A DNA stretch of 64,000 bases from assembly GCA_037952775.1 (NCBI GenBank), contig JBANAY010000003.1, positions 21,328,001 through 21,392,000 of the forward strand, written 5' to 3'. Below the pieces are notes generated by a model. The model ran no database searches. It had not been told where the DNA came from and was given only the letters and a program-made list of their open reading frames with translations. The position numbers and the translations under genes were made by a program. This stretch comes from Clonostachys chloroleuca (taxonomy: Eukaryota > Ascomycota > Sordariomycetes > Hypocreales > Bionectriaceae). Below, piece by piece: positions 32,715 to 45,479 of this stretch (positions are counted from its first letter, which is position 1; every line of letters begins with the position of its first letter).

Positions 32715-35700
32715 CTAAGCTGAAGTATGAGCTAACCCCTGGAATGCAACAATCACAGTGTCATCTCCTCGATCCCCTCGCTCAAGACCTTGGAAAAACA
32801 CCTTCAGTCCAATAGCCGTGCCACACTGCTCTCCTGCAAAGTTCAGCTCCTCGCATTCCTTCCCCTGTGTTTTGAAACCCCAATAACCCCAAAGAGGACT
32901 CTCAGCTCCCCCTTCCGCCACAAAACGAATAGCCCCCAGACCCCCCGTCTCAGACGGCCATATTCGCAGTTTGGTGAGTTTCTTATCCCCCAGGCGCCAA
33001 GTCTCGTGCCTATAATGCGGTACTTTCCTCGTCTCCTTAGCGAGACTCGTCTTCTCATCACAGCACCGGCATAAAGGGTTGTTGGAGAATCTATCCGGTC
33101 CCACGACAATCTTCTCTCCATCCAGGTAGGTGAGCTGGATAGCTGCGGTTGGAGCGACGCTACATTTCGGGTTGCTATGTACCAAAGTAACGCGCACCTC
33201 CACGATGGGGCGGTCAACATCGAGCGCGCTGACCATACACCCCTTGGACGGCACTGTCTTCTCTACTCTTTGTTCCGCAGACCAGGACACGGCCTCATTA
33301 TATGTTCTTGAACCGTAAATGGGACCAGTTTCAAAAAGTTCAGCTAATGGCCTCTCAGGTTCCCAGAAGTAACCGTTGCCGTCTTGCGCCAGGGGCGTGA
33401 TCTCACCCTGGCAGCTAGGCAACTCCGACGACCCGAAGGCACCGAAACCGTTGAGCAGATGCTTCGCACCCATGTACTCGGACCACCCCCCGTATATGCC
33501 ACACAGAGCAACTTTGGAGACATCGGGGTCGTGTTCATCACCAAACGTTAGCGGCTCGTATCCAGATACTGAGATGCCCAGCGAGAGACAGCGACCGCGG
33601 TTGGTGACGAACATCATCGCCAGCTGGGTTGACCTAGGAACACAGATCTGGGTGATGCGCTCACCGCCTTGCCCATCAATGGACAGACTTTTCATCGCGT
33701 GGAAGGCTGGGCCTATTCTCCGCGTAGGTTGGTTTTGAAAATAGACTTCAAACCCGCCAAGCTGGCTGTCAACAGAGATCCCCGTAATATCCGCTTGCTC
33801 TTCCGCAGATTCAACTAGCATCAGCCACTCGGTAGGATAGTTATATCCCATGTAGGACCATGTCAATCTCAGGTGATTCTTAGACGTGCAGACGTTCCTT
33901 GGCGGTAGGTCGCCAGCCCAGAAGCCTTGAGTAGTGTTATAGCCGCCAACGGATCTGTCGATCACGCGTGAGCAATCTCCCACGTTCGTCAACGGCTGCT
34001 CAAGGAGCTTCATGTGCGTCAGGCTATGATCCTCGTCGTCACGATAGCACCTGAATCCAACAATGAAGTGATTCTCGCTCGCATGAAAGAATCGACAAGT
34101 GTCTGCTTTGCCAGCACCAAGTTTCACAGGCTCTTGCTTCGCAAAGAGAATCTCTAATCCAACAACATGTGGTTTGCGAGCTCCGTTATCATCCGATGCC
34201 ACGTTACTTCTGAAGATGAAGCCTGTGATCCAGTCATCATCCGGAACAGGGACAGTATCCACCACATCCGACCTTATCATCTGCTTCCGAGCCATGAGTT
34301 CGCTTTCGTCTCTGGACACACGGATATTATGGAAACTGCGGCGGTCTTCAGACCAGGAAACCAACAAGAAGGGCCGGGCCGTGGTGATCTCCAAGTACTT
34401 GTCCAGAAGTGTCATTGTTTCTCGGTCCATCCCAGTCCAGGAACGACTGCCGATAGGAATTAAGGTGCTAATCACCACATTCCTTAGAACTGGTGCCTCT
34501 GGGCTACCCCATGCATCATTTTTAGCTGAGAAATCGACGTAGGCCTCCTCAATCACGGGGCAGATTGTTTCCCATATTCTTCGTCTGTTACAAAGGCCGT
34601 GAAACTTGTTCTCCCTTTGAGACTCGAGTCTGCTGCACCAATCCAGCTTATGATAGACCTTTCTCCAATCCACATCAGTTATTTGCGAATCGGTGGGCTC
34701 CGGGAGGTCCCAAAGCCATGGCATCCTAGTTTTCAGCTGCCTTCGCCAAAAGCCGTTGCCGAGGTGCAGATTTGCAACTACTGGAGAAGCTGACCGAAGG
34801 CTGAAAACGTCAGACATCGATGGGAAGAGAGAGATCAGCATCAAGAGGACATCGGCGGGGAGCCGATTAAAAGGGTCGCCCTCAGTGTTGTATGTTCGGG
34901 GCGACTCGAAGTCACTCGTTTCCCGTGTAGGCAACTGATTGTAGAATTCAGCCAACCCTTTGACCTCTACTGGGTCGCAGACAAAATGCTCGGTGCCCGG
35001 TTGGGGCCACCAATACTGCTCCATGTGTTCTCGGATATCGCCATACTCGATATCCAGGGCTCGCCCCCCGTCACCTTCCTCCGCCAGGCTCTTCAGGGAT
35101 TCGAGCAATACTTCTTTGTTGAGCTCCGAGACACCCATATACTTGCGGAGGATCTCCTTGCAACGCGTATGGAAAGGGGCACAAAACGGATCGTCTACTC
35201 CATCGGTATTATATCTTTTCATTGAGGCGACGATTAATACGCTGCATAGCCAGGAAATTTCAGAGCATAGAAAAAGGGAGTTCAACAAGCATGAATCTCA
35301 TCATGCATAGAACTTCGCTAGGTGATTTAGGGTCTCATATCTCTTGAGGAGGAAAAACTTACACTCTAATGCTCCCACCCTCGTCATCGCGACCCTCTAA
35401 ATCCAAAATCGCGGGGTCGGGCTTCTCCCCATCCTGGTAGGACACGGCGCCATATTCTTCAGCGCACGCCAGACCCGAAAGCCAAACCCTGAGAGAATTA
35501 GTTGTTGAAAGAAGTCAGAAGGCGTCCCGGCTCCGAAGGGCAATTACTTGGAATCCGAGGCGGTGAAAGGGTTCTCCCCAATGAGGCGAATATCCTCGAG
35601 CCATTCCAGGCCCGGATCTTCGCTGTTAGCGAACACTTCTCGGTCATACGCAGCGTGGGGGCTATCATCAGCATCCCACCTGACTCTTCTTATGGGCCCT

Positions 35701-35735
35701 CCGCAGAGAGCGCAGTAGACGTCCCAGCCTCCCAT
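32715..35735 (-). CDS. F-box protein
   Basis: Exons 35735-35548, 35488-35363 and 35241-32715 join in phase to 946 aa. The N-terminus starts MGGWDVYCALCGGPIRRV, as in a family of fungal F-box proteins with a CxxC pair. The F-box is at about residues 235-275 (DPFNRLPADVLLMLISLFP, then SVFSLRS-like DVFSLRSASPVVANL). A Trp-rich region follows (FWRRQLKTRMPWLWDLPE). The long C-terminal part is beta-rich with repeated hydrophobic strands (RITQICVPRSTQLAMMFV, WGYWGFKTQG) and probably forms a ligand-binding domain. F-box proteins recruit substrates to SCF ubiquitin ligases through Skp1. The substrate is unknown. It lies 294 bp upstream of, and on the same strand as, the ubiquitin-like-domain gene. Confidence 0.85.
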
Positions 35736-38117
35736 AGTGTGCTGCTAGCTGCTAGACTGGTGGCCGGTGTCTGGCTTTGGTTGGAATCAATGGACTATTG
35801 CTGTAGTTGAGAGCTCGAGGCATGAATCTCTCCAATTTGAGGTGAAGTGCTGCACCGATTTCATAAATAACCAGGTAAAGTGAACGCACAACAGGCAGCA
35901 GTCAGCAAGCTGCTGATGAGTTCCCTAGCGGCTCGTGCTTTTATCTGACCTGACCTCCACATGTAGTGCAAAAAAAAGACAAAAAAATATCATTACAATC
36001 CTGAAAAAGGCAAGGTAATATGAGAAGAGAAGAGCCTAAATAGACAAATTAGTGGGGTCTAAATCAAGGCTATCTGGCAGCATAAAGCGTAAGCTGATCC
36101 TACAAGGAGGGAAATTGTAACAGACGCACCTCGTATTCTAACCGATGCGTGGTTCACGCAGCCGTTATTTCTATCACGCACCAAGCACGCCGCTCGTTGA
36201 TTGAAGAAACCTACATCTTTTTTTTCATCTGTTCATCATTTCAATTTCTGTGCTGATGGAGAAAATGTCATACCAGAACGAATGCCTTGACCACCAGTAA
36301 TCAGTCTCGTTAAAGAATCCTCACCATAAAATCTTCATGTTGATATTTTCTCAACGTCAACTGTTTCTCATCACATGCAAGAGGAGCAAATATCAAGTTA
36401 GCGAACTGATGTAGAGATGCCAAGCCAGCACCGGTTGGCCAAGTAGCTGCCATTATCGGATCTCGCTAACAGGGGTCACCGTGCAGGATCTCATTCTCGA
36501 GGGTGTATTTATTGTGTGGGTTTGGTTTTGACTTTTACTTTTGCTCAACTTCTTAATTACGTCTTGGTGACTTACCGCCAAAAGAGGTGCAGTGGAGGAT
36601 CGGTAGCCCACCATGATTCCCTTTTCTGATCCATGAAATGAGCGTTATTAATAGCACAATGAATGATAAACTGCGAACTTTCTACTAGCATGTGAGCCAT
36701 TTCGAGCTCCCTCACTTTCTAGAATATGCATAGCTTGAATTCCAATTGACTAAAGGATATTTTCTAGGTATGTAGAAAGCCGATACTTACAAGTCTAGGG
36801 GCCCTCCCATAGCTGATTATGCACGCAAGAAATTGTCACTGGAATTTATAATCTCCAATTGATAAAATATTCAATGATATCAATGAGTTTTTCTCAAATA
36901 TTATCGTTTGACTCTATTAATACGAGGTCTCTTCGTGATGCAAATGACTTCAAGACGCAGTTGGTCTCCCGGAAAACGGAAAAAAAGCGTATAGAACACA
37001 AAGCAACACGTATGCACAGCCGAGAACCAGACGGGCAGACGAGCCCCTTTTCACACTACGAGACTGCAAGTACGTAACCTAGAGGGAATGCAAATCCCCA
37101 TATCGGCTATGCACCAATAACGGATCTAGGTAGGGCCTAGTGTTTCTCCTTTGCTGAAAATTGCGACTACCGCTATCAAGATGCACTAGTGGATGCTTAG
37201 CCTTGTGAGAAATGCTTGTTGCCAGCGACTAGCCGATCGCAAATGGCCCTACGGGATGCCCCTGAGTCGAGGTATATTCATTGGATGCCGATTGACTATG
37301 TGATTACTTGACTCCCGTATCGATTCTCGTGGTCTCTGAATTAATAAATTGAAACTGTGCACCTGTTGCTGACGCGGCGAGATGGACAGATGATCGCTGT
37401 CTTGCTGAGCCTCGGAGATCGGATGGGCTCGACCAGGTCAATCCTGGTGCTGGAATGTCTCGATCGGCAAGCCCCTGACCCAGACTCGCCTAGTTGTATG
37501 GATGGTGGTCTGGGTCGGGCATCACAGAGCAGACGATTCGTATCATTCATTGGCCCATTCTCGTGCTCTCCACCAAGCTGAGAGTTTGGGAATCTGCACG
37601 CAGCCACAGCCAGTTCTCTCGTCAGCGTCTGTTCTGGCCTGCTAGCCGAATTTGACGCAGCGTACCGTACCCATGGGCCTACGTGTGTTGGGCTCCCAAA
37701 TGGCCCTGTCCAGGCCCTGTGGGACCAACAGGTTCGTCCATCACACAGCTTGTTTTGGAGGTCACTAGCAGAACATTCCAATTTCAATGCCTGCCGGTTT
37801 TCGATAGTTTTGTGGGGGGGATGGCCGCCGACGCTCGTATTATGCAATGATGTTCGCTGGTGTACAAGCCTCGTCGAGCTGTCAGCAGCTGGATAATCCT
37901 CAATAATAAAGTTAAAATCCCTTTTGGAAGTACTTTGTGACGCATTTGATGCCCTCCCTCACCATCTCATGACCGTTGGTGCCGTCACTCGTTCATCTGC
38001 ATCCCAAACCCTAACCTGCATATTCTACTTACCAAAGCAATCGCAGCTTCCACTCAATTGCCCAACTCTCTCTTCATCACTATCTTCTTTTGCTTATCTA
38101 TTTTATCGATTCTTAAG
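35736..38117. other. Intergenic, 2.4 kb, no gene seen
   Basis: Mostly AT-rich with many stops in all frames. An open frame at 37341-37847 on the minus strand has no start context, domain or codon bias to support it. The right end is the promoter of the mannosyltransferase gene. Confidence 0.5.
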
Positions 38118-39355
38118 ATGCAGGTCAAGGAGCTGGGGGAGTCGCTCTCGCGACACGGGGCCAAGATCTCGCGACACCAATACCGCCTCTTTGCTGCCGT
38201 CGCCGCCGCACTGATGGTGCTTATCGTCGTCTGGACGCTTCACGGATCTGCCCTGGACACATTCAACCTGCGCCCAGCTCATAACACGAACCACGACCAG
38301 GCCCCGCCGACGACCGATGTGCACAACGGCACCCACGAGGCTGATGGCCATTACAAGGGCACGGAGGAGGATGACGACGAGGCGCTGAAGCACGGCGTGG
38401 GAGACGATGCGCACCACGATATCCCTCACATCGACCATCTCCCCGAGAACGTCACGGTCGTCCCGGAGATGATCCAGATCCCTAAGAAGATCTGGCAGAT
38501 TGGACTGCCCAAGAGCCCGCTCGATACCGAGTCTCACATCGACCCCAAGGGCCTCCAGGACACCCCTACATGGCTCGCCTTGAACCCAGACTACGAGTAG
38601 TAAGTCACGCTGCGATGCAATTGTCAACGGGTCACCCAAGAACGCCATGCTAACCACCTACTGCGCAATCCAGCACCATCGTAGGCAAAGCCGGCGGCGA
38701 AGAACTCCTCGACAAGCACTACGCCGACCAGCCCAAGGTCCGCGAGATCTACCACGGCCTCGCCAACGTGGGCATGAAGTCGGACCTCCTGCGCTACCTA
38801 ATCCTCGAGACCATCGGGGGCACCTACACCGACACCGACACCATCGCCCTCCGGCCCATCGACCGCTGGGTCCCTCCGCAGTTCGAGGGCAAGGTCGGCC
38901 TCATCGTCGGCATCGAGTTCGACCAGCGCGACAACGGGCCCTGGGCCGACATCCTGCACCCCCTCCAGTTCTGCCAGTGGACCATCGCCGCCGCGCCCGG
39001 CCACCCGGTGTTCCGCAAGATGATCGACCGCGTCCTCTGGTCCGTCCAGAAGATGGCCGTCGAGCACCAGTCCCCCGTCTCACTCCTCATGCCCAGCAGC
39101 ACCGAGGTCATGAACTCGACGGGCCCGGCCGCCTGGACCGACGCCGTCTTCGACCAGCTCAAGGAGTTCGACCCGTCGCTCAACTCGGTCCGCGACCTGG
39201 CGTACATGACGGAGCCGAGGCTGATTGGCGACGTACTCGTGCTGACGATTGACGGCTTTGGCATGGGGCAGCCTCACTCAGCCAGCACCAACGACGGGAG
39301 CATCCCCGAGGCGGCGTTGATGAGGCACTTGTTCAGAGGGTCTTGGAGAGGTTAA
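38118..39355 (+). CDS. OCH1-like alpha-1,6-mannosyltransferase (GT32)
   Basis: Exons 38118-38599 and 38674-39355 give 387 aa. Residues 25-45 (LFAAVAAALMVLIVVWTLHGS) are a type II signal anchor after a short cytosolic tail. A His/Asp/Glu-rich stem follows. The catalytic domain begins IPKKIWQIGLP. It contains MKSDLLRYLILETIGGTYTD and the DXD metal site in YTDTDTIALRPI, then GHPVFRKMIDRVLW and a C-terminal GMGQPHSAS with the conserved His. GT32 enzymes of this type start or extend alpha-1,6-mannose chains on N-glycans in the Golgi, using GDP-mannose. Exon 2 is very GC-rich with C/G-ending codons. Which OCH1 paralogue this is cannot be decided by eye. Confidence 0.9.
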
Positions 39356-40464
39356 AGGGACCACTTATCTTATAAATGGATTCCATTTGTAATTTGCGGA
39401 CGAAGTGCACTTCGACGATTGCCCGGCAGATCAGTGGACGAGATTTGATTGCGTTCAGGGCTCTTGGTCATCTGACGGCGCCCAGAACCACCGGTGGGAC
39501 GCTGATCGCTCTCGCCTGGCAGGCTTCTTCGTCTCGCTGACCCTCTTCAATTCAACTGTGCAAGGGCCGCGGCGCAGGCATCGTGGCAGGCCGCGCAGCT
39601 TTGGCCGAGTGCTCGGCTCACCAGAGAGCGTCATTCGCCTATCTCGGCGGACGCGCAGTAAGGGCCAATTGAAACTGTAAAACGAAAAAGAATATTTCAA
39701 TCTCGCGATACATTTTTACGAGAACAATGTCCAGCGTTTTGGTTTTTAGGGGGGAGGGGGCGTTCCGCGACAGAATATTTTGGGAGGTTTCATGTGTACG
39801 GGGGTTTGGAAATATTACCCCCTTCTTGGTTGAGCACGGTTCAAGGCACGGCGATGCGAGCATTTATACATTGTACTATTTGACACAAAGGCACTTGGAT
39901 GGCCTCTTAATATACTTTCACAGCACATATTAATGCTGAAAACGTTATATCGATCTAAGTATCAGACTTAGCACGGCCAATCGACTTAGATTACAACCAT
40001 TTCTAGTGAAGCAGGAGGTACTTTAGTGGGTGTCAGTTGTAGACCAGCCTTAAATTAAGTAGGTAGAAGTGCTAGTCATGTTCTGAGCCTGTGGTCTGGT
40101 GCTTCGCGGCTCAGGAGAAAGCCAAGATAACTCTCCCCCTAATGACATCAACCCAAGTCCACAGGAGCCGTCCAAAGTCCTGCAGCGGATTCCACTACAT
40201 CGCCGGCATGCGCAGCTCGAGTCTCACGGCGTAGTGCTTATTATTTGATCATTGCAAGGGGCCTGTGGCGGCCACCATGCGAGAGGGAGGGGAGGAGGCT
40301 GTTTTAATTTAAACACGGATCATCACCTCATATGAGAAAACTCGAGCCCTTCATCATCAAACCACCACGCTTCCCCTCCTGCTGTGAGGGAAAGCGACGC
40401 CCAATCAAACTCCCCACGGTCAACAAAGAAGCCCCATTCAAGGATCCTAAAGCGACAAGCAAAG
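39356..40464. other. Intergenic
   Basis: Contains the 3' flank of the mannosyltransferase gene and the promoter of the arrestin-like gene. No further gene is seen. Confidence 0.5.
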
Positions 40465-41849
40465 ATGGTCATGACGAAGCAGCAGTGCGGGCCGGACCTG
40501 GGCATCGCGCTCGAGGGCGGCCGGACGGCATTCCGCCTCGGCGAGACCATCCGCGGGTGCGTGTCGCGCGAGACGCCCACGGCGCTGCCCGACGCGGTCG
40601 TGAAAGTCGCCGTGCTGGGCCGCTACGTCGACCGCTCGGTGCGCGACGACTCGGGCGCGTGCCACGGCCGCTTCGACCTCGTCGACGGCAAGAGGCGGGC
40701 GCAGACGCTCTTCAGCGGCACCCTCCACATCCCCCCGGGGCCGAGGGCGCGAGGCGGGAGTGGCCGTTCGCCATCAGGATGCCGACGTACGCCGACCCCA
40801 GCCCGGGGCACGGCGGCCTATTTCTATCGTCAGAGCAGCAGCCCGTCAAGGCGCAGAGGCTGCCGCCGAGCCTGTGGGTGCGGTCGGCGCTCAAGGAGAG
40901 CTACGTCGAGTACTTCATCCAGGCGGACCTGTGGTACCGCTCCCAGGGGTCGTGGGACAACGTCGCCGCCACGCTGCCCATCTACGTGCCCTTCATCCGA
41001 CCCGGGCCGCCGCTGGTCGACTACCAGGTCGTGGTCATGGGCGTCCACATGTCCGCGTCGTCGCACCGGTTCCTGCCCGGCATGGGGGACGCCAAGCTGT
41101 CGACCTCGCAGAAGATGAAGAAGGCGTTCAACATATCCTCGGCGCCCACGTGCGGGCTCAAGCTCCAGGTCGGCTTCCCGTCGTACATCCAGATCGGGAA
41201 CCCGGGCGTGGTACCTTTCCAGGTGCGGCTGGTGCCGCAGTGGGAGAGGACGAGCGAGGAGATACTGAACATCCCGCAGCGCGCCAGGCTGACGGGCATA
41301 TCGCTGGAGATACTATCGCACTGCCGGATCACGGAGCAGAGGGGGTCGTCCACGGTCGACACCGAGTACAAGTTCAACATGGACCTGTTCGGGGAGAAGT
41401 GCGCCCTGCCCCCTCCGCCAGACCTCGAGATCCCATGCTCCGGGGCGGTGCCCCCCATCGACATCGGCCAGTGCTGCGGGCTCACGTCGCCCGCAGACGG
41501 GAGCTTCGTTGTGCGCGACGGCATGCTCACCCCGAGCTTCAACACCTTCAACATCGCCCTCGCCCACGGCCTAGCGTGGACCCTCAGGTTCGAGATCGCC
41601 GGCGAGGTGCTCGTGGCCGAGGGCCTGCAGGCGCTGACCGTGCTGCCGCCGTGCGATCCGACGGAGAAGAACCTCCCTATCCCGCCGCCCAAGAGGCAGA
41701 GGCGGTCGTACTTCGAGATGGCCCCTCCCCGATACGACGCCGGCGATATGCCTCCTGCTTTTTCGGAGATTGGAGGTGCTGATAGTAGTAATGGGAGGAT
41801 TTCAGAGGAAGAGACCTCGAGTCAATTTCCGACTCTGACGACGGAATGA
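40465..41849 (+). CDS. Arrestin-like protein
   Basis: The gene reads as one exon of about 461 aa if one base is added in the C6G4 run at 40731-40740. Before it the frame reads MVMTKQQCGPDLGIALEGG, then YVDRSVRDDSGACHGRFDLV and LFSGTLHIPPG. After it the frame reads EWPFAIRMPTYADP. The N-terminal part has the arrestin layout: a beta-strand start, GxxxRGxV-like GETIRGCVSRET, and the LHIPPG...WPFAIRMP strand pair. The C-terminal part continues with beta strands (GLKLQVGFPSYIQIGNPG, LAWTLRFEIAGEVLVAEG) and ends in a basic/Pro patch (PPPKRQRRSYFE). Arrestin-like proteins act as adaptors in signalling or ubiquitin-dependent endocytosis. No PY motif of the LPxY/PPxY type stands out except PPRY near the end. 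Confidence 0.78.
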
Positions 41850-44800
41850 ACTTTTTATAATGTCTAATACCCCCGAGCATAGCATTGATATGAATTAAGC
41901 GCATCGTTTTATATTTTACTTATTTATTTCCCAACCGGCCAAAATGACTTGTCAAATGAATCGTATCGTAGTTGAAGTGATGCTTGCCTTCTGTTGTTGG
42001 TGTGAGAGTTGCACATCAATGTTGGTACACTATAGGGTAATGGTTAAGTCTAGCTTCAAATATTGAGCTTGATGATAGAATGACGCTTCGATCAACATTA
42101 TACCACTTAAATAAAAGGCTACAAACTGATCTTTCATCTCGAATTCTTCATCATCTCGCAAGTGCACTTACTCCAGTGCCATGTTTTGGGCTCGCATACA
42201 GGCTTGAATTTCCCTTTCATGATGAATAGTTACTGGTCCACGGTCACTCACGAACACAGTGACCTTTTGCAATCAGAATTTCAAAGAATGAGGAAAACGT
42301 TGGTAGGGAATGTGAAGTACCTACTACAAGGAAAACTTAGACACTGCAATATTAGATAGAGTAAGTACTTGCCAACGAAACCGCTATCAGTCATCTTCCC
42401 CAAAATCCGAACAGGCAGGAGAGGGGAAGGGATTGCCTCAATGTTCCCTGGGGAAAATTTGTGCCAGGCATCATTACATACCTATGTATCCATGATTTCT
42501 AACTACCTTCATAACTCACTCAGCTCCGTTGGCTCCTCGGCCTCTCTTGCTTCCTCAATTACGCCTTGTTCCCTCCCAAAAATGAACGCCCACAGTACTA
42601 GACAGAAAGCAGTCTTCAGACATGGGCGAAATTCAAAGGTATGGACCAGCACTAATCATCTCCACGGCTGCTGTGCTACGAGAAGGAGCACAGTCAACCT
42701 TGGAAGTTGGGCAGGCCTCGGGCCTCTCGGCTGCCCAGACGCTATTCCAGCCACCCATATATCAGGCAGTATCAGGACCTAGTCTATGACGACGACTACA
42801 GCAGTATTCAATAGAATGATCTACGCGGAATGGGCAGGTTTAGGGAAGCGAGGCAGCTCAGCTCGGCAGCGTGCATCGGGGCTGGCGGCATATGGCAGAT
42901 TCAATGCTGCAAGCAGTCCGAGTGTCACTTTCTGTCATCCCTTGCAATAAAACCACAAATTTGATGTTGGTCTAGATCAAATTATACGGCTTTTTCTTTT
43001 GGGGTCTGGACGAGAGCTGACCAGGGAGGTTGGTCCAGACAATCAAAAGAACGGTCGTTGGCCGTGGAGACAACATCACTAGGATGGCATAGGCAACTAC
43101 GTTGTCTATTCATGTTCCATATTAGGGCGTCCAGTCCACGGGGAGAAACGTGCTTGTTGGCGCCCCCTGTAAGCACAATGCACAATGGAGACAATTTGGT
43201 GCAAACATCAGCGCAATATTCACTCCGCGGCTGCCGGGAATACTCCCATATTAGCCAGGGAGCATGGCAGAACAGCGCTGAACTGTACCTGCATGCTGTG
43301 TAACAGCCACACTTCACCTCTGCATGGGTCTTCATTTCCCCTTTCTCCCGCCCAGCCATCTCAGAAAAAGAATTGTCCGAGAGCCACGCCAGGGAGGGAG
43401 CGAGTCAGACGGGGCGGAAACGGGACGAGGAAAAACATCACTTTCTTACGGCATATGGGCTTGAGCACTTGCGAGGTCGGTGAGTAGCTAGATGGATCTG
43501 TGCCCACTTAATGTTCTTGGTCCCGGGCGTAGATCCTGGGTAGTGCTTAGTCGTCTGGTCCGGAACAGTCTGAGGCCAACACTATCAAGGGCACAGGTGG
43601 GGATAGACAGGCCTTTGCTTGAAAAGCCGATGCTGGTATCCCTGCCCGTGATGTTGGATCAAGGCATGTGCCGTAGGCCCTGATGTGAAGTGGGTGAGAG
43701 AACTTGGCTGAGAGGATGAAAAACTGATCAGCCACTGCCCTGCATTTGGTGGGTGTGGTAACCACAGCGCTAAGGCAGGGGAAAGGGCGTGAGATGTCAC
43801 CATTTACTGAAAAAAAGCAACCCAGCTAACGAGGCAGCAATGGGAAAAGTACTCTGGGCCGCAGTGTGTAACCGAACGGCACCATGCCGTGATAGGAGGG
43901 TCGTTGGCTGACGCTGTATCGCCCTAAGCAAGAAAGGCAGAAGCAGCGGATGCCTCAGCAGACGCAGACCGGATGTAGGGCCCCTCAGTTACCGCGCGGC
44001 CCTGCTAAAGCGATTACTGGAAGTGGCTGACTGGTCTGTCAGTGACAAAGTGTGTAGTGCGTTGGGGCATGCAGCTATGTGCACTTAGGCGAGACACTAT
44101 TGCTTAGTCAAACCGTCTAGGCGTGCGCCATGCAAGGGGATATAGGCTTATATTGAATAAGATGCAGACTACCTAGAAATAGTCTACACAGTCCCTCTGG
44201 CCAGGCGTTTGCTGTGGGTTCTGGGCAGACGTAAGCCTGGGAAAGGGGCACAGCTCTCCAAGCGAGAGACCCAGCACAACCCGTGGAGACTCTCACCCAA
44301 CGTGCATTCGAAAACAGCCGAGTTTCATATCAGCTATTTCTTTTTCCTAGCTTGGTGTGTGAAGTTTTCGCCATTCCCGCAAGTGGCCACCGGGTGCCTG
44401 AATGAGGGATATAAAACCAAACCTAACTCAGGCATGAAACAGGGGCACGGTCGGTAGCCGCCGAGGATGGATACACTCTAATCCATGAAGGGACTGGTCA
44501 GGTTCGGGATCATGGCAAGCAGGGATACACGATCCCCCAGGATCTTTCAAGACGATCCCAAAGCCTCCATCAACTCGTCCCGTCCTGGCCGGATGTCCCG
44601 TATGCGTATGTGTGTCCGGCACATTCCACCATATTCTGCCAAAAGATGTGCTGGATAGATAGTCTTGGATCCTGGGAGCGAGATGGAGCCCAAAATACAT
44701 CTACCCACAACAAACGTTGCTTTGGGAAAGACAAAACGAGGCTCTCCATGCATTGTTCAGTACAATTTGCTACCGGCATGGGCCGTGAGCCTGCAAATAG

Positions 44801-45479
44801 CACACCATATGGGACGTAGATGCCACCCCTCTTACCCCTCCCCTCCCACAGCTTGCAGCCGGCGTCTGAGTGGCACATTCGGGCTTTTGAGCGCTTACAC
44901 AAACGCAATTGTCTCCAGTCCTGTCTCATCAGCCAGTCTGCTCATTAGCCCCAGACACGGGTCGGCTGTCTTGATGCTGGTTAGTGCGTTAGGTGCGTCT
45001 ATAGAGCGACATTAAGGAGTAAAGGCTGAAACCAGCCACATGGCCACCAACAGTGACGGGCTTGGTCCCGCTGAATTGAATTGAATCGTGCCATGTAACA
45101 GCAAGACTGATCTGATTAACCCTTAGGGCCATGACAAGAAACCAGGACAGGGTTCAGGATGCCCAGGCCAAGCCCCTCCTGCAGAGTGAGAGCCACTTTG
45201 AAGCAGGCGGTCGGACCGCGAGCTGGGCTGGGACAAAGATATAAAGAGCTGTGTGCACCCTCGCCATCGTCAGACTCTTCTTTCAACAACATCTTTTGTT
45301 CCGCAACAGTCCTTCCTTGCAGGCAAGTCTTTCCTTCAAAACCTGATCACTCCTTCAGAAAGTTTCTACATTCCTTGAACATCAACAAGCAACGCATTTA
45401 CATTCCTTGAACACCTGCGAAACAAGCACATACAAACCCACACACTCCTTCTATCTGCATCAAGTTCAGATCAACTACC
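41850..45479. other. Intergenic, 3.6 kb, no gene seen
   Basis: The longest gene-free stretch in the window. Small open frames on both strands have no recognised motif. The right end is a pyrimidine- and CA-rich leader with two copies of ACATTCCTTGAACA before the GH114 gene. Confidence 0.5.
45240..45246 (+). promoter_or_regulatory. TATA box of the GH114 gene
   Basis: TATAAAG lies about 240 bp upstream of the ATG at 45480 and is followed by a long CT/CA-rich leader. The role is inferred from position. Confidence 0.45.

Noticed and set aside
37341..37847. 168-aa open frame on the minus strand
   Set aside because: Composition looks random, no motif, and no splice partner or clear promoter.
38647..39252. 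Arg/Pro-rich 201-aa frame on the plus strand
   Set aside because: Shadow frame of the GC-rich mannosyltransferase exon 2.
40760..41782. 340-aa Arg-rich frame on the plus strand
   Set aside because: Shadow frame of the arrestin-like gene.
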